DNA from: Istiophorus platypterus
Lineage: Eukaryota; Chordata; Actinopteri; Istiophoriformes; Istiophoridae
Reading direction: 5' to 3'
DNA length: 64,000 nt
Assembly: GCA_016859345.1 (NCBI GenBank)
Contig: CM029126.1
Span: 7,049,027 to 7,113,026, forward strand
Shown: positions 25,147 to 38,700 of the stretch, one piece after another
How positions within the stretch are numbered: position 1 is the stretch's first letter
Layout: each line of letters begins with the position of its first letter
Notes under the pieces: model-generated
The model's input: only the letters and a program-made list of their open reading frames with translations
What the model was told of the DNA's origin: nothing
The model's database searches: none
Translations under genes and position numbers: made by a program

Positions 25147-28100
25147 TACACACATATACATACATACATACATACATACATACACATATATATACACACA
25201 TATATATACACACACACACGTTAACCAAATAAGGAAAAATACTATGAAGCTACAAAACTTGCGTTCATTGCAAAAGCCACTACACACTGACTGAAAGTCA
25301 ATAGCAAAGAACAGCAAAGAACAGTGGCTGTGGTCTAGCACGAATGGGTCACACAACAGTTAATAACCCGTATATATGTGATGGTAGTAATATTAACAAT
25401 TCTCATTGTTTTTCTCCTGCCATAAAAGTGTAAAACTAGTTCAAAAGCAGCTGAACAGAAGCTCACCGTTGATGAGGCACCAGGATGTTGTTGATGCCTC
25501 CCAGCTTCACGTTGATCTTGAGGCAGAGGTTGGAGAGGGTCTGAGGTGACGTCTTCACCACGTTCTTCACCTGAACGCACTGGGTGGCCATGCCCAAGAG
25601 AGTGTCTCCCACACGCTTTACCTCCGCTAAAAAGGCACAGTTTGGAAATGTGATATAAGGAACCCAATGATGCTAAACAGCAGAGTCAGCTTTCCAATAA
25701 TCTGTCTTGAGGTTTCCTGATGTGAGTGTGCTTTGACAGTAGAGTATGTCTGTAGATGGGTCCGTGGTTTGATGACCATCTTAGACCCTTTCTTCTTTCA
25801 TTCCTTAATTATTTGTCTACGTAAAATGACAACAGACTCTCATCATTGCAAAACAGAGCATGTATCTAATAAAAAGAGATAACATAGCAAACCATAAACG
25901 GGAGTTTTTCCTGGCAGGATGACGATGATGAGCTGGAGTCCAGAGTAGGTGTTCTTCAGGTGTCTGAACATGGGCTCCACACTGTCCGCTCCCTGGGCGT
26001 ATTTACAGAAGCATGGCTGGCCTTGAATGGGCATCCCGGCATCCTTAGAGATCTTACGCAGCTGGTCTGTGAAGTTTCTGAGAGGAGATGGGGCAAAATT
26101 CAGCTATGCAAGCTCAAGCTAGCGCTAATTTTTTTATGTTTTTTTATGCTGTACTGCTCAATGTTTATCTTGCACTGTATCCTGGATTCTGTTGTCTTGT
26201 AGAGACAAAAAATGAGGGGCAAAGTTGTTTATTCCCCTTCAAAATTAAATTCCCACTGCTCCCACTCATAAGTCCTTACTTGAGCACTTCTTCTCTGCAC
26301 TGTTTCTGGGGGGCGAAGCAGGCAATCGCCCACACTTTGATCTCGATGCCGTTATAAAACTGCTTCCCTCTCATGTCCCAAACTCCCTGGTTGGGGGTAG
26401 CTATGGCACGATTCTGTGCAAAGAGAGGACCAGAGGAGAGAAAGATTCATCAAATCAGGTCAGGATTGTGTACACCAAACATAACAATTTTTGATTTCTT
26501 TTAACTCAAAAACTGATTCCTTTTGGTTGATAAATTAATCTTTTCATTTTACCCGTCCTCCATACTGCAGGATAGGGGCTGGGAGCACTCTGCCTGTCAC
26601 CTCAGCCATGTCATCTTTCACCTTGATCCCAAACTCCTGGATGTACGGGTCCAGGTTGAAGTTAGCATTCTTCATCTGTGGAGAATGAAGTTAATCCATC
26701 ATATCTAAATATCTTTGTGACTTGCACAATAAATCACTGAGTTATACATTTCTATACAGTGTTACTACATAAGTTATGTGGCCTCCAGCCACCGGCTGTC
26801 TCCACAACTCACCAGCCTGCTGATCTCCTCTTGCCTGTCGGGTGCAGACCGAGCCGTGGCTTTGATCATAGTGGAGGTCTGATTATCTGTTAGTTTCTTG
26901 ATGCATCGTTGACCGGCTACAATGTTACACACCTGGAGCAAGTAAACCAAAATTCATTACAGTGTTAACAATTATTTACATGCACTAATGTACCTTGTCT
27001 ATCTCAAAATATTTTTAAAAACAATGTAAATGGTGTTGCATAAATTATCCAAATCATCTAGAGTATAAATGTTTACATATGAGTATTTTCTGGTTGGTTT
27101 GTTGTTCACAGTCTCACAGTTAGATTCTTCTTGAACCCTTCCTCACCTCCAGGGGCAGGTAGGTGTGCTTCTGCTCCTGGCCCACCTGTAGACAGGGTAA
27201 GTGGGGGTATTTTAGCTGCAGGTTGTACTTCTGCTTGAAGTACTGGGCCACTGTACATTCTACTGTCTGCCCACTTTCGAGCTGGAGGGGAAATCTGGGC
27301 AAAAAAGAAAAAGATGAGAAACATGAATACTTGTATGATTTTTGGGGGGAAAAAAGAAGTTGACTTTGCTGTAATGGTTTACAAAAGCTTAAAAAAGCAA
27401 ACACAACTCCAAATAAATGCTCATGTTGCTCCATGTCGACTGGATATAGGAAAAGGAAAACCCTTGCTAACACATTTGCCACATAAACTATATAATGTTA
27501 TAAAATGTCAGTGTTTTGTGAACAGCTTGTTGCACTTCCACCTAGTGGGCAAAAAAAAAAAAAAAGCAAAGGTTGCTACTTTCTAATAAGTTTCTATTGT
27601 AAACTGGATATTTATACACCTTTGTAGGTTAGGCAAACACATATAGCTAATTTGGGGATGAATTTATTAAGATAACAAGTGGGTGTTTTTGATCTAATGG
27701 CAGTCATTCATTTGGTTTATTACATTTAAAAGTGTAAGCAAAATGAATTTAATATAATGTAATTTAATGCCGTCTATGTCCTCACGTCTGGTGGCTGGCA
27801 GGACGTCGGGTGACATTGCATACGCGATACTTTCTCTTCATTTGGCCACAGTGGGTCACCTCCACCTTCAAGCCTGACAACGACAAGTAGGGTACACAAG
27901 AATTAACACACACCGACGCAAAATGACAGAGATGATCATCAGAAGCAAAGTAGTTATTAGAGCTTCAAGAAAGAGAAAAGAAAAGACGCTTTGAAAAGAG
28001 CATGCAGGTGAAAAATGCTTTCTCGATTTGGGCGCGTCACGATGCCTAGCTAGGACTTTCCAGTAGGCCACCTTTAATCTCCTTTGTGAAGCGGACCCTT

Positions 28101-29649
28101 TGTGAGTCAGTGAGAGTCTTGGGCTGCTCGTCGATGTTGCGAATGTCCAAAACCTCGCACATAAACTCAATTACAGGCTGGGCTTTGTAGAAGGCCGTGG
28201 CGGACACTGGAGGGAGACAGAGAGCAGCAACAGGTCCAAAAGGTCAGTGAAGAGTAACTGAACAAAAGGTTCACGGTGGTCCAGACCTTTATTCATTATT
28301 CATCTAAAAATTTAAAGCATTTAACAGAGCCAAATTAATTTTACAACTATCCAATAGAGAGGGGAACTGGAGCATATATTTATGATATCATAAATGTCAA
28401 TTGCACTAGACATTTCACATTCTCTCTGGTTCCAGATTAAATTTTATCTTGCCCCATCTCTGTCCAATGGTTTCTGCCTAGTCAGGCAATTTCCAGGGAA
28501 AAAAAAACACACTGAGATCACTGACTGACTAAACACACTCTGGTGAGCTTGTCTTCAGTGACTCACCATCAATGTTAAGCATCATCTTCCACATGGCAGG
28601 GCGCACAGATTGATGGAAGCCAAACCAGACTTCCCTCCCCCCACCCAGTGGGTGGTAGTATCCTTCAGGTGGGGAAAAAAACGAACGGCCCACTGGAGTG
28701 TACCTAATTGGAGGAGGTGGGGAGGTGAAAGTGAAAATAATCAATGTGCAGAATGACTTGACTGAATTCAGAGCATGACTTCAGTGTGACTTCATGTCCA
28801 GTAAAGTTGATGTCTCATGTGGGAGGTTTCAGAACGAGTCAGTTTTTAATAAAGATTAGGGAAACAAAACAGGGAAACTCTGGCTGCAAAGAACCACACC
28901 AGTACATTCAATGCTGAAATAATATTAACTATATACATAATTATATACAATGTTTCTTGAACCAGAAATGCATTGTCAGAAAAAGCTGAAAAATAATGGC
29001 GAAGCTTTATCTTTGAAATTGCTTTTGTGGTTATGGGACTTTGTTTTTGACCATTTTCAGGTCAAGTCCTCAAGCCAGTTCATTATCATTATTCTGCTCC
29101 TCAACATTGTTCACCGGACACTTTCACACACATCTCAGCTAACAAGCATCCTTTGTTAAGTGACTCTGAACCCTAGAGCTATGATGAGCCAATGCAAGTG
29201 AATGGAACAATCCAGTTAACCTTGCTTGGCTGCATGATTACAATGTCAGAAAGATATGAGCTTCACAAAAACATGATTTTCCATTCTGCTTTTATAACAC
29301 TATTATTCTTTCTGAGTAGGGGTGACGCAGTATGAGCATGTATGTGTGTGTTTGAGCCCGTACGGTGCCTTTTGTGTACCTCATAGAGGCCAGGTGGCGC
29401 ATGGCCACGTCCAGGGCTTGAACTGAGTCGAGGGGGACCTGCAGGCGGCCGCTGACCAGAGTCTCCTGCAGCAGGCGCCATGAAACCTTGGCCAGCCAAC
29501 GGATGGACACCTTGAAGATTCGGTCCTTACCCTCACCTGGGATGGTTACCTCGAAATCCACCTGGAGTGACAGAAGACAGGGACAGAGAGAGGAGGTAAA
29601 GTAAGGTAAAGGTATTTAACATTACACACTGTGAGTCATAAACAACTTG

Positions 29650-29714
<65 letters not shown>

Positions 29715-32700
29715 AACAAGAGGGCAGCTTATAGCCTGGTTAACCTCGGGCTGCCATTACAACAACCCATCAGATGGCATGGTTTTGCATTGCTAATGTT
29801 TCCACACCTGTATGAGCTCCTAAATATGACTGTATGTAATAGCACCTGGGTTTGAACCCTTAAAGAAATAGTTTGATAGTTTTCATCAAAATCCGCCTAA
29901 AGCTCACTATTCAACACAATTTATCTAAGTTTGTTTCCTCTGTACAAAAACAAAAGTATAAAGTCGACTATTTGCAGTTTTAGAGGAGGTTCTTTTTCCT
30001 TCTTATTTCTTGACTTCCCAGAGTCTTGTCATCACCAAGTCCCCAACATTGCCAGCAGAGATTCTTCTAGACAGAGCCAGGCAAGCTATTTTCCCCATTT
30101 CCAGGATTTATGCTAATCTAAGCTACCTGGCTTCTGGCTGCGGCCATATATTTACTAGACACGTAACCGATTGGTATTGATCTTCTTCACTAACCCTCGG
30201 CAAGAAGGCAAATAAGTGTATTCCCCAAAGCATCAAACTGTTCCTGTAAGATTAGCAACAACAGAAAGCAAAACTCATTTTATTCAAATACTCACCTAAT
30301 ACTTAAAACAACAATTCTCCAACCCGACCATAAGAGCGCTTCTTTAAGACAGTAGATGTTTGTCCTTATTTTTAATATTGGCATAGACATACAGTATGTG
30401 CTCTGCAGGAAATTAAAAACACTGAACAGTGCTTGCTATTCAGTGTGTTTCAAATAACCCTTCCCCCACTAGAGAAATTTTGTAATTCTTGTCCAAACAG
30501 GGTTTGAGACAGACTTTATTGATCCCCAAGGAGAAATTAGTAGGTGATTACAGTATGGTGTAACAGTGTAAACCAAGGCCACATCAAGCATCTACCTTCT
30601 CACTCCCAATAGGAAGTGCTAGCACCGTGTAGATGTTCTTCTTGCCATCATACACTGGCTTCCTGTCGCCGAAGAGCTGGGGCTTGAAGTGCTGCACCAT
30701 GTACTCCACCACCTCCCTGTAGGAAGCGACACATAAAAACACAGTATGGGATTAATATGCACCAGAAACAGGAAGATACCCTGCCAATTAAACCAGTTTC
30801 CTGATCAGGATGCTCTATTGTGATGGGAGGGGGGGGCTTCTCAAGATGATAGAATATTGATCAAGCAGGATACAGCTGTTGGGTGCAATATCTCATAGTG
30901 GTCACGGAGGGGGGAAAGGCAAGGACAAAAAGAGAGGGGGTGTGGGCGGAGGGCCATCTTTCAATGCACGGTGCCTTGGCCTTCATATATGTGTGGGGGA
31001 TGAGGAGGCGTTCTGAAAAAGGAGGTCAAAGGCCTTGACCTTTGCATGCCTTCTTGGACCCTTTGTCTCAAACATTAAAGCCAAAAGAGACCAAAGCTCA
31101 AAGACCCTCTCTGCATGGTAGAGGAAATGGTACTAACACATGCAGTTTTCAGGGATTCTTCTTTTGAATTTTAGGAATTCGGCTGTTTAATTGCAAATAG
31201 GAAATTACTGATGTGCTTCATTTGTTTCTGTTTCTGTTCACTACCTTGGAAAATAAGAAGAGAGCAAAGCTAAAGGGCTCTCCCAGAGGGTTCTCTGGAC
31301 AATCACTGCTGAGCTCTTCCAGGATTTCAACAAAGGATTGTATCTTTAATAAAAAACAGAATTTGGAGAGGACAAGAGTACAAGGCATGCTGTTTTAGTA
31401 GACAGAGATAAATACGGTCAAGGTCTCTCTCTCGCTCAGGTTTTGTGACAATAATTTCTCTTCAGGAACACATGCAAAAACAAATGAGACACTTTAGTAA
31501 AAGATGCACAAGTCTGTAAAAAACTGTCACAAGTAGTGGCAGCACCATTTTCTTATATAAACATCTGGCTTGAAAAATCTCAATGCCAGTCTCGCAAATC
31601 ACACGAAAGACAAATGTGGAACATTAAAGCTGATCATATCCTGTTGACAGCCACCTCACAGTAAAAAGCAAGACACTAAAATTTCAGTCTGTAGTCAGGA
31701 GCAGAGAGAGCTGAGAAAAAGGGGAAATGACATTCATGCCTTCATGAAATGATGAATTCTCCTGAATCAAGCATGATGAAACATGGATTTCTCTGGAGAG
31801 CCACGACCAAAGTCGGCAAGGAACACAGCACATTTCCCCCCTGAGTTTTGTAATTTATGTTTATGGACCATTTGTCGCCTGGATTAAAGTAATAAATGTG
31901 ACAAATCATGAACATGGCAGCTCTTTCTTGTTTTTAATTTGCTACAGATGAAAAAAAATTGGATGGAGCCAGTAAAAAAATATCTAGGGAATAATAGTTT
32001 CAAAAAAAAAAAAAGCTAATACTGAAGCTTACAAGCATGCAGCAACTAAGATGGCAATCTGTGCTATCCTAAATAGTTAGTGAACCTAAAAAAAACCCCA
32101 TCGTCTCATCCCAATAAACAGAATTCCTTTGAATTACTTCTGAAATAAACCTGCTCCATTCTAATCTTTCTAAACTTTAAGATGCCTATCTTGCTCCTGC
32201 ATCATATCTCAACATCGATTGGAAAGCCACTTAAAGCATGTTAATGCTATCCAATTAATATCCTCAGAGCCCATCTCACATCAGTAACTTGATCGAGATC
32301 TTGAAACAACCACTTTGACCGAACCTCAATCCTACAGCAAACGATTTAGCAACCTATGCGAGTGTTTCTTCAAGCACACTCTGCAGTTCAAACACCAGCA
32401 ATGATGAAAAGGTCAGTTAAGTTAGATTCAGTGTGACTCCACCAAGTCAGTCTCAGTTGAGACGAGTAATTGGGGTTAAGCTACTGCAGGAAGAGAAGGC
32501 GTCCTACTGCTGAATATGAGCTAAAGCCTATGCATACTTGTTTCATTTCTGCACACACGCACTGATTGTTTTTCTCAGATTGATTTTTGCTCTTCAAGGC
32601 CTGATGTGGATTCATACCCAGATTGATTTTCACAGAAGCTTAACCTCCCATATTAAGCAGAGTATATAAAATGCAACACTTGATAAATACGTTTTATTGG

Positions 32701-35700
32701 CTTAAAATATCTGAAGTAGGTCACAAGGGTCAATTTATTTCCTGCAGATCTGAGCAATTCATTGCTTAATATCTACCGATATCTGCTGTCAACATTTATT
32801 TTCCTATATATAAATAAGAAAGACCGGACTAGAGCCGTTTTCTCATATGAACTCTGGACATTGTCTGTGCCAGACGCATTCACACCTACTGGAAATACTC
32901 CGTTTGGTTTCGGCGAAGGGCTGCGCCTGGGCAGAGTGTTCAGGAGGAAGGATAGAAACGTCATCAACACGCCCACTCACTCACTGTGAATTCCCCGGAC
33001 AATGACCAGCTCTACTCACACATTGGCTCAATCAGACATTACACAGGCTTTGTACTGAGGAGCTGGCAGGGTAGAGCCCATTTAATGTCCGGCCCAACCG
33101 ATTCGGGCATTTGCGTTCTCACATAGAGCTCCTCCGTGTAATGTCTCAAAGTTCTGGGTGACAGTGTAAAAGTGCTATAGGAAAGGAATGTTTGAGTGTT
33201 GAAGAGCTTTGCTTCGGCAACAAACAGATCCTACATTATTCTCTTCACATAAAAATATGGTAATCAACCTGTAAAAACAAATAAACAGATTTTGGCAAAG
33301 AATTACATCTAAATCTCAGATGCATTTTTCATGTTGAATGCAGCCTTTACTGCTGCCTCCTGAAAGAATGGCAACACAGTGATTACAAGGGGCTGATGGG
33401 CTTTCATTATCCAATTTTACACACAGCAGACATCTCAGATGCTTGTTGACTTCTTATAAACGCATTGCTTTGTTGCCACAAATTAATCAACACTTTTGAC
33501 AAATGACTCAAGTGCTAATCTTTCAGATTGATCTGTGACATCACAAACAGAAAACACAAAAGAAACTGACTGTGATGTTCAGGGTTTCCCACACAGGATT
33601 TACCGGGCGGGACAACCAGGTATATTAACCGCTGCCAAGGCATATTTGGGGACCCCTTTTAGCAATTTTTTTATTTTAACAAAAAAGTTTCCCCTTGCTC
33701 TATCCCACCCACACCTGTTTGTTCTGCTATCACAGGAAGGATGCACTCACAACCACACATGCTCCGCATAAAAACACAAAGACGGAGAGACATTCTCTGG
33801 TATAAGACGCAGACACAGTGGATATTTTTAATGAGCATGGATCAGGCAAAGCAACTTCTTTTCTCCTCATTGTGTATTTTTTCTCTGACTGCAGTAGTAG
33901 TTTCAAATTCTATTAAAGACAGCAGCCAGCAAATATGCTGCGTTGGTAGCTACAAGACTCAAGGGTGTATTCAGCATACACAACTTGACCTCTGCCATCT
34001 AGCCGCAGCAGGGTTGGTCACCCCTGTCTCCAGTGTAAACTAGGGAGAGATTTTTTTTAACCATAAACATAATAGGTGAATTTTATCTTTCTTTGAGCAC
34101 AAAATATAATTTGCATGTAATTTCTATATAGTCCAGTAAAAGCCAAGCGTCCATTCTTCATCTGTTTTTCAGGCTGCTTGTCTGAGAAAATCAATAAATG
34201 GACCGGAGCCAGAGGCGCTCTCCATATGCACAAGCGCTTGAGCTCTTCTTTAGAAAAAAAGATTAAGCGCTCTGACAAATAGTGTCATCCTTGTCCACAC
34301 ACTTTGTGTGTGTCTCTCGCTCTCCATGTAGGTTGATGAAGGGGAGGGTCTTTGTTTGATTTGTGAAATATATAGTGTGAAATTAATGGAATTATATTAA
34401 TTTTAAAAATCATACTCTGTTAGACATCGCATTAATTTCTGGTTTATCATATGTAGTTGACCAAGTGTATGCCAGAAGATAAAGCTGGCTCTTTGCATCG
34501 GCAACCACCACAAGCATATTTCAAACCTGTGGGAAACATTGATGTTCTATTACCTGTTGACTCGTCGTGGGCACTTGTCGGGCTTAATGTCCACCTCGTA
34601 GTGGTAGACGTCCATCTTTGGGATCTCCACCTCAAAATAGTTGGCCAGCAGCTTGATGGGCTTGCCCACGGTACCCATGCCTGGCCGGCGGGGGGCATGG
34701 AACACCTGCTGCAGGGGTGGGGGGAAGACCCCCATGGGCACTGGACAGACAGTGGACAGGGAGCCACAGACAAAGACAAGTAATGGAGGGGAGGAGGTTC
34801 AGAGCAATGACAGTAGGAAAGGGGAAAGTGGTTGTGCATAACAGCAAGTACGGAAAAAAACACATCAAAGCAGAGGAAAGGCACAGGCAAAGTAAGCACA
34901 TAGGAGATAAAGAATGGTTAAGTGAGGAGGATGCAAAGGAAGTGGTTGTCAACAGCAGAGGGCGGGCAAAGATGACAAGAAATGGGGGCAAAAGCCAGGA
35001 AGGAAGCATAGGCAGAGGCCAAGGGAACATAACAGGTGGACACGAGAGTAAGCGGCAGCAACAGAAGGAAGAAGGAAGATAGGAAAGGACGAAAACAATG
35101 AGAGGGAAAAAGTTGAGCGGCAAATTATGCATTTTGGGCCCAGGAGAGGAGAGAGAGGTGGGGGGTGGGGTGGGGTGCGTTACAGAAGCAGTAAGATAAG
35201 GGGTGATGGACGGGAATATTGACAAGGAAGATGAGGAAGAAGTGGGGGAACAACCAGCGTAGGTCAAATGAGGATGGACAAGAGGGAGGGGGAGGATGGT
35301 ACAAGCAGAAACGAAGGCAAGGAAAAGTAAAAGAATATGTTAGAAACCGCATCTTCGACTGACATCCATAAAAGGGTCAAATGCCTCAAAACTAATTTCT
35401 CTTGTTGTTTCTAGCATGTCGTTCTAAATCTTAGACATGTGATTTTTGAAGATGATGGTAAATCAGCTCCAATTCATTTATTACACAAACTTCTGTTTTG
35501 TGGTCTCCGGTATACAGGTTAACAGAAATCTTGTTCATCAGTTAATCATTGGAGTAATTTATAAAGCAAAAATAGTAAGCGAGGATTTTCTTCTTCTTCC
35601 TGTTGCTAACTGAATGTATTTTTGTTTTGAACTGTTGATCAAAAAAATAATATGTTGAGGGCATCACAGGGGGCTCTGGGACCCTATGGTGTTTTTTTTA

Positions 35701-38700
35701 ACTATTTTTTTCACAGTCGATATACCAAATGATTTAGATTGTTTTCAGATTTTTCAATGTCACCGATTAGTGGCTAACAGTGTACATACTAGCATCATGT
35801 CCTAAAAAAAGTCCTAGCCAGGCTGGAGGTCTTATTCAGAGGGGGTCCTAGTCTGGGTGCTAGATGTGGGGCTATCTGTGACTCCTGCCTGAGAGGGCCC
35901 CAGTGCCTTAACCTCTTGGTCCCCAGAGAACAGCCCTCCTCCACCACAACAAAGACCCCAGCTGCCCTGCTCCTCCGTCTCGCACTCCCTCACAAATACG
36001 GGTGTATGACAGAGGGAGCGCCCTTGCTACGGTGAACACACACTGATACACACAAACACAGGGGGGCCCCCCTCTACATTCCCAGCCTCACCATGGAGAC
36101 ACCACGGCAACACAGTATTGTCATGGATATCAGGGGACCTGTGTGTGTGTGTGTGTTAGCGTAGGGCTGCTGGAGGAGATGGGAGGAGGTAGTGTGCCAC
36201 TGTGGTCACGCTGAAGAGACCTTGGCCTTTTTGGTCCTGCGCCATTCATGTTCCCACATTGGGCCAAGGCGCCTGGGTATCCCAGACTGGAAAAGCCCTG
36301 CTTTAAATAGCTGCTATGGAAATCCTTGGGTCAAAACACACCACTCAATCAAACGTTCACCAGGCCTTCAGAGAATCCGAAACTGACAGGAAGGGTAGCA
36401 TTGACTATAAAACGGTGAAAGATGCACTGAATCTATGTATGGAATCACACTTCAAACTGCAAGATATCTGACAAACAAAATAAACAAGACATTAGGCATG
36501 TGTTGGCCACACATCGTCTATGTGCAAGAGTGCATGCATGTGTGTTAATATGTGAGCGTCAAGAGTGCGTTGCAATCATTGCACACTCACACACAATGAC
36601 ACACACTTCACCCTCGTGCCAGTGAAGGCAGATGGTGAGAAGCGGAGCCAGCGCTCTCACATATCCCGAGACAATAGCAGTCTTTCCCGGGCGGCAAGAC
36701 TTAAAGCGGAGCTTTGGTGCTGCATCACAACATGAGGACACTCACCATTTACAGTCTCTACGATGACGTAACGCATAATTAGCCCGAGCTACGTGGGAAC
36801 GGCTACGTTAATATTTTATCGGGGTTGGGGTTATTTATGGATGTTTTCTGCACACTTAATACAGGTTCATTAATGGCCAGTTGGCAAATTTGCTTGTTTC
36901 AGGACCCTTTGGTTAACTTTGCAGTACAACAAGTTCTGAGCAGATTTCCAGACAGACAGTACCAGACATTACTCTTTTAACATTCTGTGTTCAATAAGTA
37001 GCTTGTAAATAACTAAATTTTGACTTTGAAAGAAAGAACATATCTTCAGTGTATCTAATGCTAAAGGCTGTTTGTTTCTGATCTTAAAAGCAAGAACACA
37101 TTGAAACTGAAAATATCACAATGAATTATAAAAAAGAAAATAACTTTAATGTCTCAAAATACAGAACAGTTGTGGATGTTTACGAGGAGACCCCATCGCT
37201 CCTCAGGAGATCAAAACAGGCCAAGGAGATGAATGAGAACGATCAGCCAATTATGCATCAATTGTTTTGGCCAAACTAGATAGCTCTCTAAATAATTGGC
37301 TGTTGACCATGAGCTAAACATGGCAATCGGCTCAGTTTCGAAAAAAATAAAACACTGAATCATTACCCTTCAAATACAAAAGCAGACTTTGAGATGAGGG
37401 GCCCCCAGGGGCCCTTCCCCCATCTTAAAAAAAAAAAAAATTTAAAACATGCCAATTCAAGATTCAGTATATAGAATGATGATGTAATTTTAATCTCTGG
37501 CCTCCTCATGCAAATAAAGACAGCCTGAAAATATCCAAAGATGATTAAGAATTCAAATCACAGCCTCTGTATATTAAAACAAAAAAAAGAAAAAAAACAA
37601 ACAAAAAAACCCAAACAAACCCGCATTTAATATCTAAACCCTGCCTTACAAACGCTCAAGACAGCTTCAGGGCTGTTTTATGAATGCCAAGGTCCAAGCT
37701 TCTCCACAATAGGTGGACTTCAGTACTGGGCGTAAAGTCAGTCACTGCCTAGACCGTGTTTCAATTGGTGGCCTCCACATCTCAGTGACATCCCAGTAAA
37801 AGCTGCCAAATAGAGATCATCACTGGCAGATAGGAGCAAGGGCTGTAAATCTTAAACTGAGGCATTTAGAGAAACACCCCACATACGAATGCGGTGCACA
37901 CGCTTCTCAGCTCTTTCCAAGTCCTGGGGGCCAAAAAAAAAAATAACAGGTTCTGTCAACTCCGACCGGGGGACGCGAACGTATCATAATTGAGGATTAT
38001 TTTTTTTGGGGGGGGGGCGCCACATAAATAAATAATTCACCCGTCTCCGCAGATGCTAGGCCTGTGCTTGTGTCCCCACTGAGCGCATGGAAGGCACGGA
38101 CACTAAAGACTCCTTAGAAAGCCCCGGACGCTGTGAGCAGCCATGAGTTGTCAGGGAAAAGGAGGGAGGAGGCTGGTCCGCTGTGCGGGGCGTGCGGGGC
38201 GTGCGGGGCTGCAGCCAGCCGCCGCCGCCGCCGCCGCTCGAAGGCGGGCTTCACCTCGTCCCTCCTCGCCGAGGTTCCCACGACCTCCCTGCCCCCGCGC
38301 AGGGCTCCAGATATCGTCGGCGCCCCGAAAGGCTCGTCCCCGGCGATAAATCTGGATAAATTTACACCGTTTGCTGCGAAGTGCTGTGCATGCAGACTGC
38401 AAAAAGACGACCCCCCCTCCTCCCCCGACATCTCCCACTCTCTCTTCCCTAAACGTTGCGGTGCAACAGACGGGGTTGTCACCGAGCCTCGGCGTACATC
38501 CCCCCCCGATGCTAAGGCCAGGCTACGGTGCCCTGTTTTGTTTTTGTTTTTGTTTTTTTGTTGTTGTTGTTTTAACCGCAGTCTATATCCGCAGCCATAG
38601 CTCGGGTATCCGGACCGATAGCGTGTTAAACCGCCGAGGCGAAAAATAAATAAATAAATAAATAAATGAACCTACCAGCGCCAGACGGTCCCGGCTCCAT
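21147..38700 (-). CDS. ago1: Argonaute 1, complete (19 coding exons, 858 aa)
   Basis: RISC core protein that binds small-RNA guides and represses targets. Exons: 38676-38700, 34554-34740, 30596-30716, 29380-29561, 28567-28703, 28072-28206, 27786-27873, 27147-27294, 26813-26932, 26553-26675, 26280-26413, 25893-26077, 25467-25626, 24937-25027, 22575-22769, 22223-22357, 22030-22131, 21646-21845 and 21147-21255. All have AG/GT borders and the phases add up to 2577 nt including TGA; human AGO1 is 857 aa. Order: N domain, L1, PAZ (about 225-370), L2, MID (about 430-575), PIWI (about 515-820), ending in TMYFA. AGO1-type segments are LPPLQQVF-like (here FPPPLQQVF), LANYFEVEIPK, DFEVTIPGEGKDRIF, SVQALDVAMRHLASM and ESGQTVECTVAQYFKQ. 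In PIWI, Asp596 (LGADVTH), Glu636 (RQEIIE) and Asp668 (FYRDG) are present. The fourth position is Arg806 (AYYARLV) instead of His, as in other vertebrate AGO1 proteins, which suggests weak or no slicing. It lies upstream of ago3 in the same orientation. Confidence 0.97.
25102..25219. repeat. Compound (TA)n/(CA)n/(TACA)n microsatellite in ago1 intron 13
   Basis: Alternating purine-pyrimidine tract about 75 nt upstream of the acceptor of the ago1 exon starting at 25027. It lies outside the minimal splice site. Confidence 0.95.
29651..29714. repeat. (CTA)n trinucleotide microsatellite in ago1 intron 3
   Basis: About 21 nearly perfect CTA units, roughly 90 bp on the intronic side of the acceptor of the exon 29380-29561. 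Confidence 0.97.
29866..30250. mobile_element. Percomorph dispersed repeat, copy 2, with inverted halves
   Basis: The left half (about 29885-30030) carries AAAATCCGCCTAAAGCTCAC and CTGTACAAAAAC in plus orientation. The right half (about 30060-30250) is the reverse complement of the family's other end: GACAGAGCCAGGC, then CAGGATTTATGCTAATCTAA, then AAGAAGGCAAATAAGTG. Compared with copy 1 at 13650 the halves face each other, so this is either a fold-back form or a rearranged copy. It lies in ago1 intron 3. Confidence 0.65.
30511..30540. mobile_element. Short LINE-like 3' tail motif (possible)
   Basis: The stretch TTTATTGATCCCCAAGG plus AGAAATT resembles, from memory, a recurrent teleost LINE/SINE tail. 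It is only 30 bp long, so the call is tentative. Confidence 0.35.
33579..34030. mobile_element. Remnant of a non-autonomous hAT-like element (possible)
   Basis: It starts CAGGGTTTCCCACAC. Near 34010-34026 it has GGGTTGGTCACCCCTG, whose reverse complement CAGGGGTGACCAACCC resembles common hAT ends. The two ends match only loosely, so this may be two different remnants. It lies in ago1 intron 2. Confidence 0.4.
34745..35360. other. Purine-rich strand-asymmetric tract in ago1 intron 1
   Basis: About 600 bp immediately upstream (in transcript terms) of ago1 coding exon 2, strongly biased to A and G on the plus strand and so to C and T in the pre-mRNA. It has no tandem unit and no coding similarity. 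Long open frames appear here on both strands only because the composition depletes stops. Confidence 0.7.

Noticed and set aside
25102..25219. Regularly spaced repeats considered as a possible CRISPR array
   Set aside because: They are simple TA/CA microsatellites without spacers, in a eukaryotic genome. No CRISPR array exists in the window.
34632..35267. 211-codon open frame on the minus strand, Pro/Ser/Leu rich
   Set aside because: It lies in the purine-biased tract of ago1 intron 1. The stop-poor composition explains its length, and its downstream end is the ago1 exon read in the wrong frame.
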